A DNA stretch of 64,000 nucleotides from NCBI RefSeq assembly GCF_002920535.1, contig NZ_PQSS01000028.1, forward strand, positions 22,319 to 86,318. Direction: 5' to 3'. Position 1 is the stretch's first letter; every line of letters starts with the position of its first letter. Positions 15,139 through 23,708 of this stretch are shown here, piece after piece. Position numbers and translations under genes: made by a program. The notes under the pieces are model-generated. The model was not told the DNA's origin. It saw nothing but the letters and a program-made list of their open reading frames with translations, and ran no database searches. The DNA comes from Streptomyces sp. Ru71 (GTDB lineage Bacteria; Actinomycetota; Actinomycetes; Streptomycetales; Streptomycetaceae).

Positions 15139-16244
15139 GACTCAAGCTCCTTCTTCACTTCACGGACCGCGTCGAGGAACGCGTCGTTCTCCTGCGGGGT
15201 GCCGGCGGTGACCCGCAGCCATCCCGGTACGCCGTTGTCCCGGACCAGGACGCCCCGGTCGAGGATCCGCCGCCAGACGTCGTGGGCGTTCTCGAACCGC
15301 CCGAACTGCACGAAGTTGGCGTCCGACGCCGTCACCTCGTAGCCGAGGGCGAGCAGTTCGCTCACCAGCCGGTCCCGTTCGGCCTTGAGCTGCTCGACAT
15401 AGCCGAGCAGCGTGTCGGTGTGCTCCAGCGCGGCCAGCGCCGTCGCCTGGGTGACGGCCGACAGGTGGTACGGCAGCCGCACCAGCTGGACGGCGTCCAC
15501 GACGGCCGGGTGCGCGGCGAGGTAGCCCAGGCGCAGGCCCGCCGCGCCGAACGCCTTCGACATCGTGCGGGAGATCACCAGGTGCGGGCGGCCCTCAAGC
15601 AGCGGCAGCAGCGAGTCGCCGTGGCTGAACTCGATGTACGCCTCGTCAGCGATCACCATGGACGGCTTGGCGGCCTGCGCGGCCTCGTACAGCGCGATCA
15701 CCGTCTCCGGCGGCACCGCCGTACCGGTGGGGTTGTTGGGGGTGGTGATGAAGACGACGTCGGGCTGGTTCTCGGCGATCGCCTTCTCGGCGGCGGCGAG
15801 GTCGATGGTGAAGTCGTCGCCCCGCGGCCCGGAGATCCAGCCGGTGCCGGTGCCACGCGCGATGAGCGCGTGCATCGAGTACGACGGCTCGAAGCCGATG
15901 GCGGTGCGGCCGGGCCCGCCGAAGGTCTGCAGCAGCTGCTGGATGACCTCGTTGGAGCCGTTGGCCGCCCACACGTTGTCGAGGCCCACCGCGTACCCGG
16001 AGGTGCGGGTAAGGTACTCGGCCAGCCGGGTGCGCAGCTCGACGGCGTCGCGGTCCGGGTAGCGGTTCAGGTCGCGGGCCGCCTCGCGCACCCGCTCCGC
16101 GATCCGCTCGACCAGCGGCTCGGGCAGCGGGTAGGGGTTCTCGTTGGTGTTCAGCCGTACGGGGACGTCCAGCTGGGGCGCTCCGTAAGGGGACTTGCCG
16201 CGCAGCTCGTCCCGTACGGGCAGATCGTCGATTCCGTACGTCAC
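15135..16244 (-). CDS. hisC: Histidinol-phosphate aminotransferase
   Basis: This PLP enzyme transfers the amino group from glutamate to imidazole acetol phosphate. The 369-residue product is a class I/II aminotransferase. Lys230 in ISRTMSKAFGAAGLRLGY is the PLP lysine, NNPTG near residues 170-174 binds the cofactor, and RLNTNENPYP at about 30-39 is the usual substrate-side N-terminus. GTG 16244 overlaps the hisD stop by 4 bp (GTGA) and is preferred to an in-frame ATG farther upstream inside hisD. Confidence 0.97.
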   Translation of the reverse strand: MTYGIDDLPVRDELRGKSPYGAPQLDVPVRLNTNENPYPLPEPLVERIAERVREAARDLNRYPDRDAVELRTRLAEYLTRTSGYAVGLDNVWAANGSNEVIQQLLQTFGGPGRTAIGFEPSYSMHALIARGTGTGWISGPRGDDFTIDLAAAEKAIAENQPDVVFITTPNNPTGTAVPPETVIALYEAAQAAKPSMVIADEAYIEFSHGDSLLPLLEGRPHLVISRTMSKAFGAAGLRLGYLAAHPAVVDAVQLVRLPYHLSAVTQATALAALEHTDTLLGYVEQLKAERDRLVSELLALGYEVTASDANFVQFGRFENAHDVWRRILDRGVLVRDNGVPGWLRVTAGTPQENDAFLDAVREVKKELES

Positions 16245-17566
16245 TTGCTCTCCGGTACCTTCCACTCGAACCGGGCCTTGATCGCCGCGCCGTGCGCGGG
16301 CAGGTCCTCCGCCTCCGCCAGCGTCACCACGTGGTGCGCGACCTCGGCCAGCGCGTCCTTCGTGTAGTCGACGATGTGGATGCCGCGCAGGAAGGACTGG
16401 ACGGACAGGCCGGAGGAGTGGCAGGCGCAGCCGCCGGTGGGCAGGACGTGGTTGGAGCCGGCCGCGTAGTCGCCGAGCGAGACGGGCGCCCAGGGGCCGA
16501 TGAAGATCGCGCCGGCGTTCCTCACCCGCTCGGCGACCTCGGTGGCACCGGCGGTCTGGATCTCCAGGTGCTCGGCGCCGTAGGCGTCGACCACCCGCAG
16601 GCCCTCGTCGATGCCGTCGACCAGGACGATCGCGGACTGCTTGCCCTTGAGGGCGGGCACGATCCGGTCGTCGATGTGCTTGGTGGCGGCGACCTGCGGC
16701 TCCAGCTCGCGCTCGACCGCGTCGGCCAGTTCCACGGAGTCGGTGACCAGCACGGCGGCGGCCAGCGGGTCGTGCTCGGCCTGGCTGATCAGGTCGGCGG
16801 CGACGTGCACCGGGTCGGCCGTGGAGTCGGCGAGGATCGCGATCTCGGTCGGGCCGGCCTCGGCGTCGATGCCGATCTTGCCGGTGTAGTAGCGCTTGGC
16901 GGCGGCGACCCAGATGTTGCCGGGGCCGGTGACCATGTTGGCGGGCGGGCAGGACTCGGTGCCGTGGGCGAACATCGCGACGGCGGTGGCACCGCCCGCG
17001 GCGTACACCTCATCGACGCCGAGCAGCGCGCACGCGGCCAGGATCGTCGGGTGCGGCAGGCCGCCGAACTCGGCCTGGGCGGGCGAGGCGAGCGCGATGG
17101 ACTCGACACCGGCCTCCTGGGCCGGGACGACGTTCATCACCACGGACGACGGGTACACGGACCGGCCGCCGGGCGCGTACAGGCCCACCCGCTCGACCGG
17201 CACCCACTTCTCGGTGACCGAGCCGCCGGGGACGACCTGGGTGGTGTGCGTGGAGCGGCGCTGCGCGCGGTGGACGAGGCGGGCGCGGCGGATGGACTCC
17301 TCCAGGGCCGCGCGCACGGCCGGGTCGAGCTCGTCGAGGGCCTTGGTGAGGGCCTCGGCCGGCACCCGGACCTGTTCCAGCCGGACGCCGTCGAATTTCT
17401 CCGCGAAGTCGATCAGTGCCGCGTCGCCGCGATGATGCACGGCCTCGCAGATCGGACGCACCTTCTCCAGGGCGGCCTGAACGTCGAAGTCGGCTCGGGG
17501 CAGCAGGTCACGCAGGGCGGGGCCCTCAGGAAGGGCGTCGCCGCGCAGATCGATTCGGGAGATCAC
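16241..17566 (-). CDS. hisD: Histidinol dehydrogenase
   Basis: It carries out the last two oxidations from histidinol to histidine with NAD and zinc. The 441-residue product shows the family blocks VPGGRSVYPSSVVMN-like near residue 135, GPGNIWVAAAKRY, GPTEIAILAD and the QAEHDPLA zinc region. GSNHVLPTGG and the C-terminal IKARFEWK end are typical. GTG 17566 (VISRIDLRG) is the first gene of the his operon and gives the usual family length. A dyad with three TGATAC-type half-sites lies 42-70 bases upstream. Confidence 0.97.
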   Translation of the reverse strand: MISRIDLRGDALPEGPALRDLLPRADFDVQAALEKVRPICEAVHHRGDAALIDFAEKFDGVRLEQVRVPAEALTKALDELDPAVRAALEESIRRARLVHRAQRRSTHTTQVVPGGSVTEKWVPVERVGLYAPGGRSVYPSSVVMNVVPAQEAGVESIALASPAQAEFGGLPHPTILAACALLGVDEVYAAGGATAVAMFAHGTESCPPANMVTGPGNIWVAAAKRYYTGKIGIDAEAGPTEIAILADSTADPVHVAADLISQAEHDPLAAAVLVTDSVELADAVERELEPQVAATKHIDDRIVPALKGKQSAIVLVDGIDEGLRVVDAYGAEHLEIQTAGATEVAERVRNAGAIFIGPWAPVSLGDYAAGSNHVLPTGGCACHSSGLSVQSFLRGIHIVDYTKDALAEVAHHVVTLAEAEDLPAHGAAIKARFEWKVPESK

Positions 17567-17607
17567 GGACTCAATTCTCTCAGACCCGGGATGCGCGCCG
17601 TGCGGCC

Positions 17608-17636
17608 GTATCAATGGCTGATACACGACGTGATAC
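17608..17636. promoter_or_regulatory. Candidate operator upstream of hisD
   Basis: GTATCA at 17608-17613 and TGATAC at 17619-17624 form an inverted repeat with a 5-base spacer. A further TGATAC is at 17631-17636, spaced one helical turn on. The cluster lies in the divergent region between hisD and the plus-strand gene at 17769. Confidence 0.5.
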
Positions 17637-17768
17637 CGCACGGGGCCGCGGGCGCGCGGACTGACCGGAAGACGACCGTCACTTTGAGTGTTCGAGAGGT
17701 CACCCACCGGGCATGAACGCCTGTACGAAGAGCGCAACCCGCGAGTAGCCGGGGAGGAAGTGAGCGCC

Positions 17769-19346
17769 GTGACCGAGGAGGTGGGCCTCCACGACACCGG
17801 CGATCTGCCGGACGACCTGACCGCCGCGGAAGCCGGGATGTGGCTGGCCTTCCGCAACGGCAGCGTGTACGACCTGAGCAGCGGCGATCCGGTCGTCGAC
17901 GACCCGCACGGCGAGCATCCGTGGGGGCCGGAGCGCACGGTGCGGGCGCGGATCGTGGCCTGGCTGCTGCTGGACGGGCCGCCCGCCCTCGCGGGCCGCG
18001 TGTCCGCGCTGAAGCTGGCCGGGGTGCGGCTCACCGGCTCGCTGGACCTCGCGGGCGGCACGGTCGCGCCCTACGTCGAGCTGACCGGCTGCCGCTTCGA
18101 GCACGAGGTGCGGCTGCCGGAGGCCCGCTGCACGACCGTGCGGCTGGTGAACTGCTCCGTGCCGCGGCTGGAGGCGGCACGGCTGCACACCGAGGGCGAT
18201 CTGCATCTGCCGCGCTGCCGGTTCCACCGGGGCATCCGGCTGACCGACGCGCACATAGGCACCGACCTGCTGCTCAACCAGGCGGTCGTGCACCGCGACC
18301 GCACCGGCCGGTCCATCGCCGGGGACGGCCTGACCGTCGGCCAGGACCTGCAGGCGGAGCTGCTGCAGTCGCACGGCGAGCTGAGCCTGCGCGGCGCGAA
18401 GGTCGGGGTGTCACTCAGCCTGCGCGGGGCGCGGCTGGCCAACCCCACCGCCCGGCACGCGCTGAACGCACCGCAGCTGACGGTCGAGCGCACGCTGTAT
18501 CTGACCCCGGCGGGAATCGGCCAGGCGCTGATGGGCGTGACACCGGCGCAGGGGACGCGGATCCAGGCGTTCGAGTGCCGGGGCGGGGTGCGGCTGGACG
18601 ACGGGCGGTTCGGGGACGCGGTGGACTTCGAGCGGGCCCGCTTCACCCTCACCGAGGAGCAGGAGGTGTCGCTGCGCCGGGTGCAGACGCCGGAGCTGCG
18701 CTTCCTCGGGGAGCGGCCGCGGCTCGGGCGGGTGGTGCTGTCGGGGGCGCGGATCGTCACCCTGATCGACCGGGCGAGCGCCTGGCCGGGCGCGGGCCGG
18801 CTGCAGATGGGCGGCTTCACCTACGAGAGCCTGGTGCCGCACGGCCCGTTCCCGCTGGCCGAGCGGCTGGGCTGGGTGGCCGCCGCGACCGCCGAGTACA
18901 ACCCGGAGCCGTACGAGCGCCTGGCGGCGGTGCTGCGGGGCGCGGGTGAGGACGAGGACGCCCGGGAGGTGCTGCTGGCCAAGCAGCGCCGCCGCCGCGA
19001 GACGCTGCCGCTCGCCGCGAAGCTGTGGGGGTACGCCCAGGACTGGACGGTGGCCTACGGCTACCGGCCGGGGCGGGCCGCGGTGTGGATGGCGGTGCTG
19101 TGGGCGGCGGGCTCGCTGGCCTTCGCGCACGCCGGGCCCCCGCCGGTCCAGCGCGACGGGCATCCCGCGTGGGACCCTGCGCTGTTCGCGCTGGACCTGC
19201 TGCTTCCGGTGATCGATCTGGGCCAGGCGGGGCAATGGCAGCTGCGCGGCGGCTGGCAGTGGCTGGCCGCGGCGATGGTGCTGCTCGGCTGGGTGCTGGC
19301 GACGGCTGTGGCGGCCGGTGCGACCCGGCTGTTGCGGCGAGGGTAG
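17769..19346 (+). CDS. Membrane-associated protein with beta-helix-like repeats (function unknown)
   Basis: The 525-residue product has a long N-terminal part (about 60-380) made of short recurring units such as LKLAGVRLTGSLDLAG, LSLRGAKVGVSLSLRGARL and VDFERARF. These look like a pentapeptide-type or bactofilin-type right-handed beta-solenoid. It ends in two transmembrane helices (about 445-465 and 492-515) flanking LFALDLLLPVIDLGQAGQWQ, a motif I recall from other bacterial proteins with this layout. Such genes are often labelled membrane-associated oxidoreductase, but no cofactor motif is visible. GTG 17769 is chosen, with GGAGG 11 bases upstream; GTG 17760 is an alternative. It diverges from hisD. 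Confidence 0.7.
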   Translation: MTEEVGLHDTGDLPDDLTAAEAGMWLAFRNGSVYDLSSGDPVVDDPHGEHPWGPERTVRARIVAWLLLDGPPALAGRVSALKLAGVRLTGSLDLAGGTVAPYVELTGCRFEHEVRLPEARCTTVRLVNCSVPRLEAARLHTEGDLHLPRCRFHRGIRLTDAHIGTDLLLNQAVVHRDRTGRSIAGDGLTVGQDLQAELLQSHGELSLRGAKVGVSLSLRGARLANPTARHALNAPQLTVERTLYLTPAGIGQALMGVTPAQGTRIQAFECRGGVRLDDGRFGDAVDFERARFTLTEEQEVSLRRVQTPELRFLGERPRLGRVVLSGARIVTLIDRASAWPGAGRLQMGGFTYESLVPHGPFPLAERLGWVAAATAEYNPEPYERLAAVLRGAGEDEDAREVLLAKQRRRRETLPLAAKLWGYAQDWTVAYGYRPGRAAVWMAVLWAAGSLAFAHAGPPPVQRDGHPAWDPALFALDLLLPVIDLGQAGQWQLRGGWQWLAAAMVLLGWVLATAVAAGATRLLRRG

Positions 19347-19464
19347 GCCGGAACGCCCCCACCTGGGATTACCCTCGGTACGCAGCACAGGGGTTCGATA
19401 AGTTGAGAAAGAATCACGTTTTGCGCTTCCTTGACCTTCGGACGTACAACTTTCGGGAGGTTCC

Positions 19465-19470
19465 GTGTAG
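19465..19470 (+). other. GTG-TAG start-stop codon pair with a ribosome site
   Basis: GGGAGG at 19455-19460 is followed after four bases by GTG at 19465 and immediately by TAG. The best ribosome site in this leader therefore serves a one-codon reading frame upstream of the next gene. It may be a regulatory minimal ORF or chance. Confidence 0.3.
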
Positions 19471-19502
19471 CCACTGGCGCCGCCCGGACCTGCGGCTTTT
19501 CA

Positions 19503-20519
19503 ATGGTCGGCACCATGGCTCTGCTGCTGCCGTTCATCCGCTCGGGCCGGATGACCCCCACCGCCGCGCACTCCGCCGGGCCCGAACCGGACGCCCCCCA
19601 CGTCGGTGACGAGGAGGTGCTCCTCGACGCGGCCGACTCCCGGCTGGCCCCGGTGCTGGTCGCGGCCGCGCGCGGGGAGCACACGCCCGCCGCCGCACTG
19701 CTCGGCGCCACCCGCGCCGCCGCCGAGTGGGAGCGCCGGGACCGGTACGCCGTACGGCTCGCCGCGTTCGCCCGCTCCCGCCCCGAGTGGCTGGAGACCT
19801 GGCGGGCCGCCGCCCCGCACTCCCCCGACGCCCTGCTCGTCGAGGCCCAGCTGGCGGTCGACCGGGCCTGGCGCTCCCCGGCCCGCACCGAGGCGCTGCG
19901 CGAGGTGAGCCCGCTGATCACCCGGGCCGCGCGCAGCGACGACCGCGACCCGGTGCCGTGGCGCATCGCGCTGGACCACGCGCGGGGCGCGCGGGCCGGG
20001 CACCGGTACTTCGAGGAGCTGTGGGAGGCCGCGGTGCGTCGCGCCCCGCACCACTACGGCTGCCATGTGGCCGCGCTGCGCTATCTGGCCGCTTCCGGGC
20101 GCGACGCCCACCGGGCCTGCTTCGACTTCGCCGACCGGGCCGCGCAGGACGCCCCGGCCGACTCCTTCGTCCAGGCGCTGCCGCTGCGGGTGGCCTTCGC
20201 CTGCCTGGCCGACGGGCGGGCCGCGTGGGTGGAGCGGGAGCGGTTGGACGCGGCGGCCGACCGGGGCATCGCGTTGTCGGCGCTGCTCGGGCCCGCCGAC
20301 CCGTGGCCGGCGCCCGTCCGGAACCTGCTGATCCATGTGCTGGCTCGGCTGGACCGTCCCTCCGACGCGCTGGAACAGCTGCGGCTGAACGGCCCGTACG
20401 CCACCTCCTTCCCGTGGGAGCGCGAGTCGGAGGACCCGCTGGGCCGCTTTCTGCAGGTCCGTGGGGAGCTGCTGGAGGCGGCCGCGGAGGGGTCCGCGCC
20501 GGCGCCGCGGCGTCCGTAG
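19503..20519 (+). CDS. Uncharacterised helical (TPR-like) protein
   Basis: The product (about 338 residues from ATG 19503; ATG 19515 is also possible) is rich in Ala, Arg and Leu and predicted mostly helical. Repeating helix pairs such as FARSRPEWLETWRAAAPHSP, YFEELWEAAVRRAPHHYG and DFADRAAQDAPADSF resemble tetratricopeptide or DUF4034-like solenoids. There is no signal peptide or transmembrane segment. I do not recognise a function. Neither start has a good ribosome site; the strong site nearby precedes a GTG-TAG pair instead. The leader (about 19380-19450) is unusually AT-rich for the genome and probably contains the promoter. Confidence 0.7.
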   Translation: MVGTMALLLPFIRSGRMTPTAAHSAGPEPDAPHVGDEEVLLDAADSRLAPVLVAAARGEHTPAAALLGATRAAAEWERRDRYAVRLAAFARSRPEWLETWRAAAPHSPDALLVEAQLAVDRAWRSPARTEALREVSPLITRAARSDDRDPVPWRIALDHARGARAGHRYFEELWEAAVRRAPHHYGCHVAALRYLAASGRDAHRACFDFADRAAQDAPADSFVQALPLRVAFACLADGRAAWVERERLDAAADRGIALSALLGPADPWPAPVRNLLIHVLARLDRPSDALEQLRLNGPYATSFPWERESEDPLGRFLQVRGELLEAAAEGSAPAPRRP

Positions 20520-20555
20520 CGCGGTCGCGGCGGACACGTGCACCGAGTCGGCCAT

Positions 20556-20570
20556 TAGGCTTTGGCGCCG
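20556..20570 (+). promoter_or_regulatory. Candidate leaderless -10 element for the LON-domain gene
   Basis: TAGGCT at 20556-20561 ends 8 bases before GTG 20570, with no ribosome site between them. This is the spacing expected of a leaderless transcript. Confidence 0.45.
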
Positions 20571-21310
20571 TGACCACCGTCCGGCTCCCGCTCTTCCCCC
20601 TGAACTCGGTGCTGTATCCCGGGCTCGTCCTCCCGTTGAACGTCTTCGAGGAGCGATATCGCGCCATGATGCGCGAGCTGCTGAAGACCCCCGAGGACGA
20701 ACCGCGCCGGTTCGCCGTCGTGGCGATCCGCGACGGCCATGAGGTCGCGCCCAGCGCGCCCGGCATGCCGGACCAGACGGCGCTGCCCGAACGCGGTCCG
20801 GCGGCCGGCTTCGGAGCGGATCCGATGAAGGCCTTCCACAAGGTGGGCTGCATCGCGGACGCCGCGACCATCCGGGAACGGGCCGACGGCACGTTCGAGG
20901 TGCTGGCGACCGGCACGACCCGGGTGCGGCTGCTGTCCGTGGACGCCTCGGGGCCCTATCTGAGCGCGGAGTTCGAGGAACTGACCGAGGAACCGGGTGA
21001 CGAGGCCGGCGCGCTGGCCGAGGGCGTGCTGCGGGCCTTCCGGCAGTACCAGAAGCGGCTGGCGGGGGCGCGGGAGCGGTCGCTGTCGACCGGCGCGGAC
21101 CTGCCGGACGAGCCGTCGGTGGTGTCGTACCTGGTCGCGGCGGCGATGATGCTCGACACGCCGGCCAAGCAGCGGCTACTGCAGGCGCCGGACACGGCGT
21201 CGCGGCTGCGGGACGAGCTGAAACTGCTTCGCGCGGAGACGGCGATCATTCGTACGCTGCCGTCGCTGCCCGCGGCGGATCTGACGCGCGGGCCGACGAG
21301 TCTCAACTGA
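20570..21310 (+). CDS. LON substrate-binding-domain protein
   Basis: The 246-residue product is a stand-alone homologue of the N-terminal domain of Lon protease. It starts with the typical LPLFPLNSVLYPGLVLPLNVFEERY and continues with KVGCIADAATIRERADGTFEVLATGTTRVRLL-type spacing. A helical second half (AFRQYQKRLAGARE, VVSYLVAAAMMLDTPAKQRLLQ) completes the domain. There is no ATPase or protease part. The role of free LON-domain proteins in bacteria is unclear; binding of unfolded or specific proteins is a guess from Lon. GTG 20570 lacks a ribosome site but has a -10-like TAGGCT just upstream. The gene precedes ybaK by 19 bases and is probably co-transcribed with it. Confidence 0.88.
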   Translation: MTTVRLPLFPLNSVLYPGLVLPLNVFEERYRAMMRELLKTPEDEPRRFAVVAIRDGHEVAPSAPGMPDQTALPERGPAAGFGADPMKAFHKVGCIADAATIRERADGTFEVLATGTTRVRLLSVDASGPYLSAEFEELTEEPGDEAGALAEGVLRAFRQYQKRLAGARERSLSTGADLPDEPSVVSYLVAAAMMLDTPAKQRLLQAPDTASRLRDELKLLRAETAIIRTLPSLPAADLTRGPTSLN

Positions 21311-21329
21311 TCTCTGGTGACTGCCGGAA

Positions 21330-21842
21330 ATGGCGAAGATGGCGAAGAAGTCGAAGAAGCAGCAGCAGTCCGGTGGGACGCCGGCGACGGTGGCCCTGGC
21401 GGCCGCGGGGGTGGACTTCACGGTCCACGCCTACGAGCACGACCCGAACCATCCCTCGTACGGCGAGGAGGCGGCCGAGGCGATGGGGGTCTCCCCGGAG
21501 CGGGTGTTCAAGACCCTGGTCGCGGACGTCGACGGCGTTCTGACGGTGGCGGTCGTGCCGGTGGCCGGGCAGCTGGACCTCAAGGCGCTGGCCTCTGCGG
21601 TGGGGGGCAAGCGGGCGACGATGGCCGATCCGGCGCTCGCGGAGCGCACGACGGGGTATGTGCGGGGTGGGATCTCGCCGCTGGGGCAGCGGAAGCGGCT
21701 GCGGACTGTGCTGGACGTGTCGGCCTCCGCGTTCGAGACGATCTGTGTCTCGGCGGGGCGCAGGGGGCTGGAGGTCGAACTGGCCCCGGGGGACCTGGCC
21801 AAGCTGACGGGGGCGGTGCTGGCGCCGGTGGGGCGGGCGTAG
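21330..21842 (+). CDS. ybaK: YbaK/EbsC-family aminoacyl-tRNA deacylase
   Basis: YbaK proteins hydrolyse mischarged Cys-tRNA(Pro). The 170-residue product has the single-domain YbaK fold: VDFTVHAYEHDPNHPSYGEE at the start, VFKTLVADVDG, VVPVAGQLDLKALASAVGGK, the conserved lysine within FKTLV, and GYVRGGISPLGQRKRL near residue 109. That last block is the characteristic family signature. The substrate range (Cys-tRNA or others) cannot be told without more evidence. A lysine-rich N-terminal leader (MAKMAKKSKKQQQ) precedes the domain. It follows the LON-domain gene and is followed by a repeat-rich intergenic region. Confidence 0.9.
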   Translation: MAKMAKKSKKQQQSGGTPATVALAAAGVDFTVHAYEHDPNHPSYGEEAAEAMGVSPERVFKTLVADVDGVLTVAVVPVAGQLDLKALASAVGGKRATMADPALAERTTGYVRGGISPLGQRKRLRTVLDVSASAFETICVSAGRRGLEVELAPGDLAKLTGAVLAPVGRA

Positions 21843-22109
21843 GTTCAGTTCGTCTGCGGGTGGGTGGGTGGCTGGTCGCGCAGTTCCCCGCGCCCCGAAA
21901 TGCCTGCGGCGGCCCGCCGGGGCGGGGGTACCCCCACGTAGCTGCGGGCAGTCGTGCCGCTGGGGCGGCACGGGTGGGCGCAGCGGCGCCCCGTCGCGCC
22001 GGGCTGCGCATCCCACCCCCGGCCAGCAACAACGCCGGGCGCCCCGTCGCGCCGGGTTGCGCTTCCCACCCCCGGCCCGCCGCAGTGCCGGGTGTCAGTG
22101 GACGCCGGG
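21843..22109. repeat. Repeat-rich intergenic region
   Basis: It contains a second copy of the dispersed GCGCAGTTCCCCGCGCCCC element (21875-21896) and a GGGGGTACCCCC palindrome (21924-21935). A hairpin CGTGCCGC/GCGGCACG (21953-21960 with 21965-21972) may end the ybaK transcript. Two direct repeats of 39 bases (21986-22024 and 22039-22077) start 53 bases apart and differ at two positions. No gene is apparent. Confidence 0.65.
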
Positions 22110-22784
22110 CTACGCCGGAGGTACTCCGTAGCCGCCCAGGGGGTCTGGGTCTCGGGGGCCGAAGAGGGCTGTCAGGCCGAGGTGTATCACCAGGGCCGAC
22201 AGGGACCACGCCAGCAGCGCGCCCTTCGCTCCGAGCTTCAGCGGCGCCGAGAACGTGACACCCTGCCCCACGGCCTTGGCGTGCGCGATCACGTCTCCCG
22301 CCGGGCCCAGCCAGACCCCGAGCCGCCACGCCACCAGCGAGCCGAGCAGGCCCCCGAGGCCCAGTCCGGCCACCAGCGGCACACCCCCACGCCGCCGCCA
22401 CAGAAACACCGCGGCACCGCTGAGCACGCCGAAGCCCAGCGCCAGCAGGGTGAACGTGCCGTCCACGCCGATCGCCTGCTCGCCCTCGCTGTCCTTGAGG
22501 TAGACGACCCAGCTGTCGTCCACCACGCTCCCCACGAGCGGCACATGCGGCGCGAGCCACCACCACAGCACCCCGAACAGCACACCGGCGACCGTCGACG
22601 CCACGGTGACCACCGCAGCCTCACGCAGTTCCGTCTTCATCCCGGGCCCGTCCTGTCCGTACACGGCGTCCTGCGGCGCAGGAGTCACGTACCCGTATCC
22701 GTCCGCCGCAGGCGGGAACGGCCGGCCGGCGGGGTGCGAGGAGCGGTTGTGCGGCCCGGAGGGCGGTGTCAGCGGTGCGGTCAC
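22110..22784 (-). CDS. Four-helix membrane protein resembling DUF2567
   Basis: The 224-residue product has a Pro-rich cytoplasmic N-terminus (about 45 residues), then four transmembrane helices near 55-78, 110-130, 134-155 and 190-212. The loop VPLVGSVVDDSWVVYLKDSEGEQAIGVDGTF-type region between helices 1 and 2 is the part I associate with the actinobacterial DUF2567 family. No catalytic motif is visible. GTG 22784 (VTAPLTPPSG) is chosen. It lies 34 bases downstream of the ABC permease gene on the same strand, so it may be an accessory part of that transporter, but this is only a context inference. Confidence 0.72.
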   Translation of the reverse strand: MTAPLTPPSGPHNRSSHPAGRPFPPAADGYGYVTPAPQDAVYGQDGPGMKTELREAAVVTVASTVAGVLFGVLWWWLAPHVPLVGSVVDDSWVVYLKDSEGEQAIGVDGTFTLLALGFGVLSGAAVFLWRRRGGVPLVAGLGLGGLLGSLVAWRLGVWLGPAGDVIAHAKAVGQGVTFSAPLKLGAKGALLAWSLSALVIHLGLTALFGPRDPDPLGGYGVPPA

Positions 22785-22818
22785 CCCCACATCGTGCCAG
22801 GTACGCCCGCGCGCCGCG

Positions 22819-23643
22819 TCACCGGACGGCGGCCCGACGGTACGCCCACGTCGCGGCGGCCAGCGACGCCACGCCGACCCCGGCGCACACGGCGAGGTCG
22901 CCGAGCACGAACGCCCAGTCGGGATGCGCCGAGAAGGTGCGTGCGAGGGCCTCGACGCCGTAGGTGGACGGCAGCAGGTCACGGGCCAGCCGTACGACCT
23001 CGGGCATCCGGTCGGCCGGCAGCACGCCCAGCAGCAGCGCCGCGGACATGCCCAACTGGCCGAGGAGCGTCGCCAGTTCCGGGCGCGGGGCGAGCAGCCC
23101 GCAGGCCGCGCCGAGCCCGGACAGCGCGGCACCGGCGAGCGGGATCACCGCGACGAGCACCCACAGGTGGGTCAGCGGCAGTCCGAACAGCACGCAGCCG
23201 AAGACCGCGGTGACCACCGTCCCGGGCACCGTGAAGGAGGCGTACGCCGCCGCCGCGCCCAGCACCACCGCCGCCGGCGGCACCGGAAGCGTGGCGTAGT
23301 GGTCGAGCCCCCCGCTGGCGCGCAGCTGCCCGAAGTACTGGGCGAGCAGGTTCAGCGCGACGAACGCGACGACGAGGACGGCGGAACCGGCGACGACGGA
23401 CTCGGCCTCGCTGCCGCCGTCCACCACCCCGCGCATCATGATCAGGATGCCGACGGACTGGAAGGTCGCCACGAACAGCAGCGGGATCCGCGCGACCCGG
23501 GCCCGGGACAGCTGTGCCCGGTACACGGCGCCCAACGACGGCCACAGCCGGGCGCGCGGCCCGAGCGCGGCCGGGGCCGGGGCGGCGGGCCGTTCCACCT
23601 CCCGGGCGCTGCCCGACAGGCTCTCGGCGGGTACGACACTCAC
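22819..23643 (-). CDS. ABC-2 type transporter permease
   Basis: The 274-residue product has six transmembrane helices and the loop pattern of ABC-2 permeases: LSRARVARIPLLFVATFQSVGI at the first helix, LNLLAQYFGQLRASGGLDHYATLPVP-like in the middle, and a final helix near VCAGVGVASLAAATW. It would form the membrane channel of an exporter with the ATPase encoded immediately upstream. GTG 23643 is chosen for its ribosome site (AAGGAG, 9 bases upstream). An alternative GTG at 23712 overlaps the ATPase stop by 4 bp and would add 23 residues; both may be used. The substrate is unknown. Confidence 0.85.
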   Translation of the reverse strand: MSVVPAESLSGSAREVERPAAPAPAALGPRARLWPSLGAVYRAQLSRARVARIPLLFVATFQSVGILIMMRGVVDGGSEAESVVAGSAVLVVAFVALNLLAQYFGQLRASGGLDHYATLPVPPAAVVLGAAAAYASFTVPGTVVTAVFGCVLFGLPLTHLWVLVAVIPLAGAALSGLGAACGLLAPRPELATLLGQLGMSAALLLGVLPADRMPEVVRLARDLLPSTYGVEALARTFSAHPDWAFVLGDLAVCAGVGVASLAAATWAYRRAAVR

Positions 23644-23708
23644 GTGGAGCTGCTCCTTCTCCGTACGGCGGTCGCGTGGACCCATACGCGGGGCCGAGGC
23701 CGGTGCGC

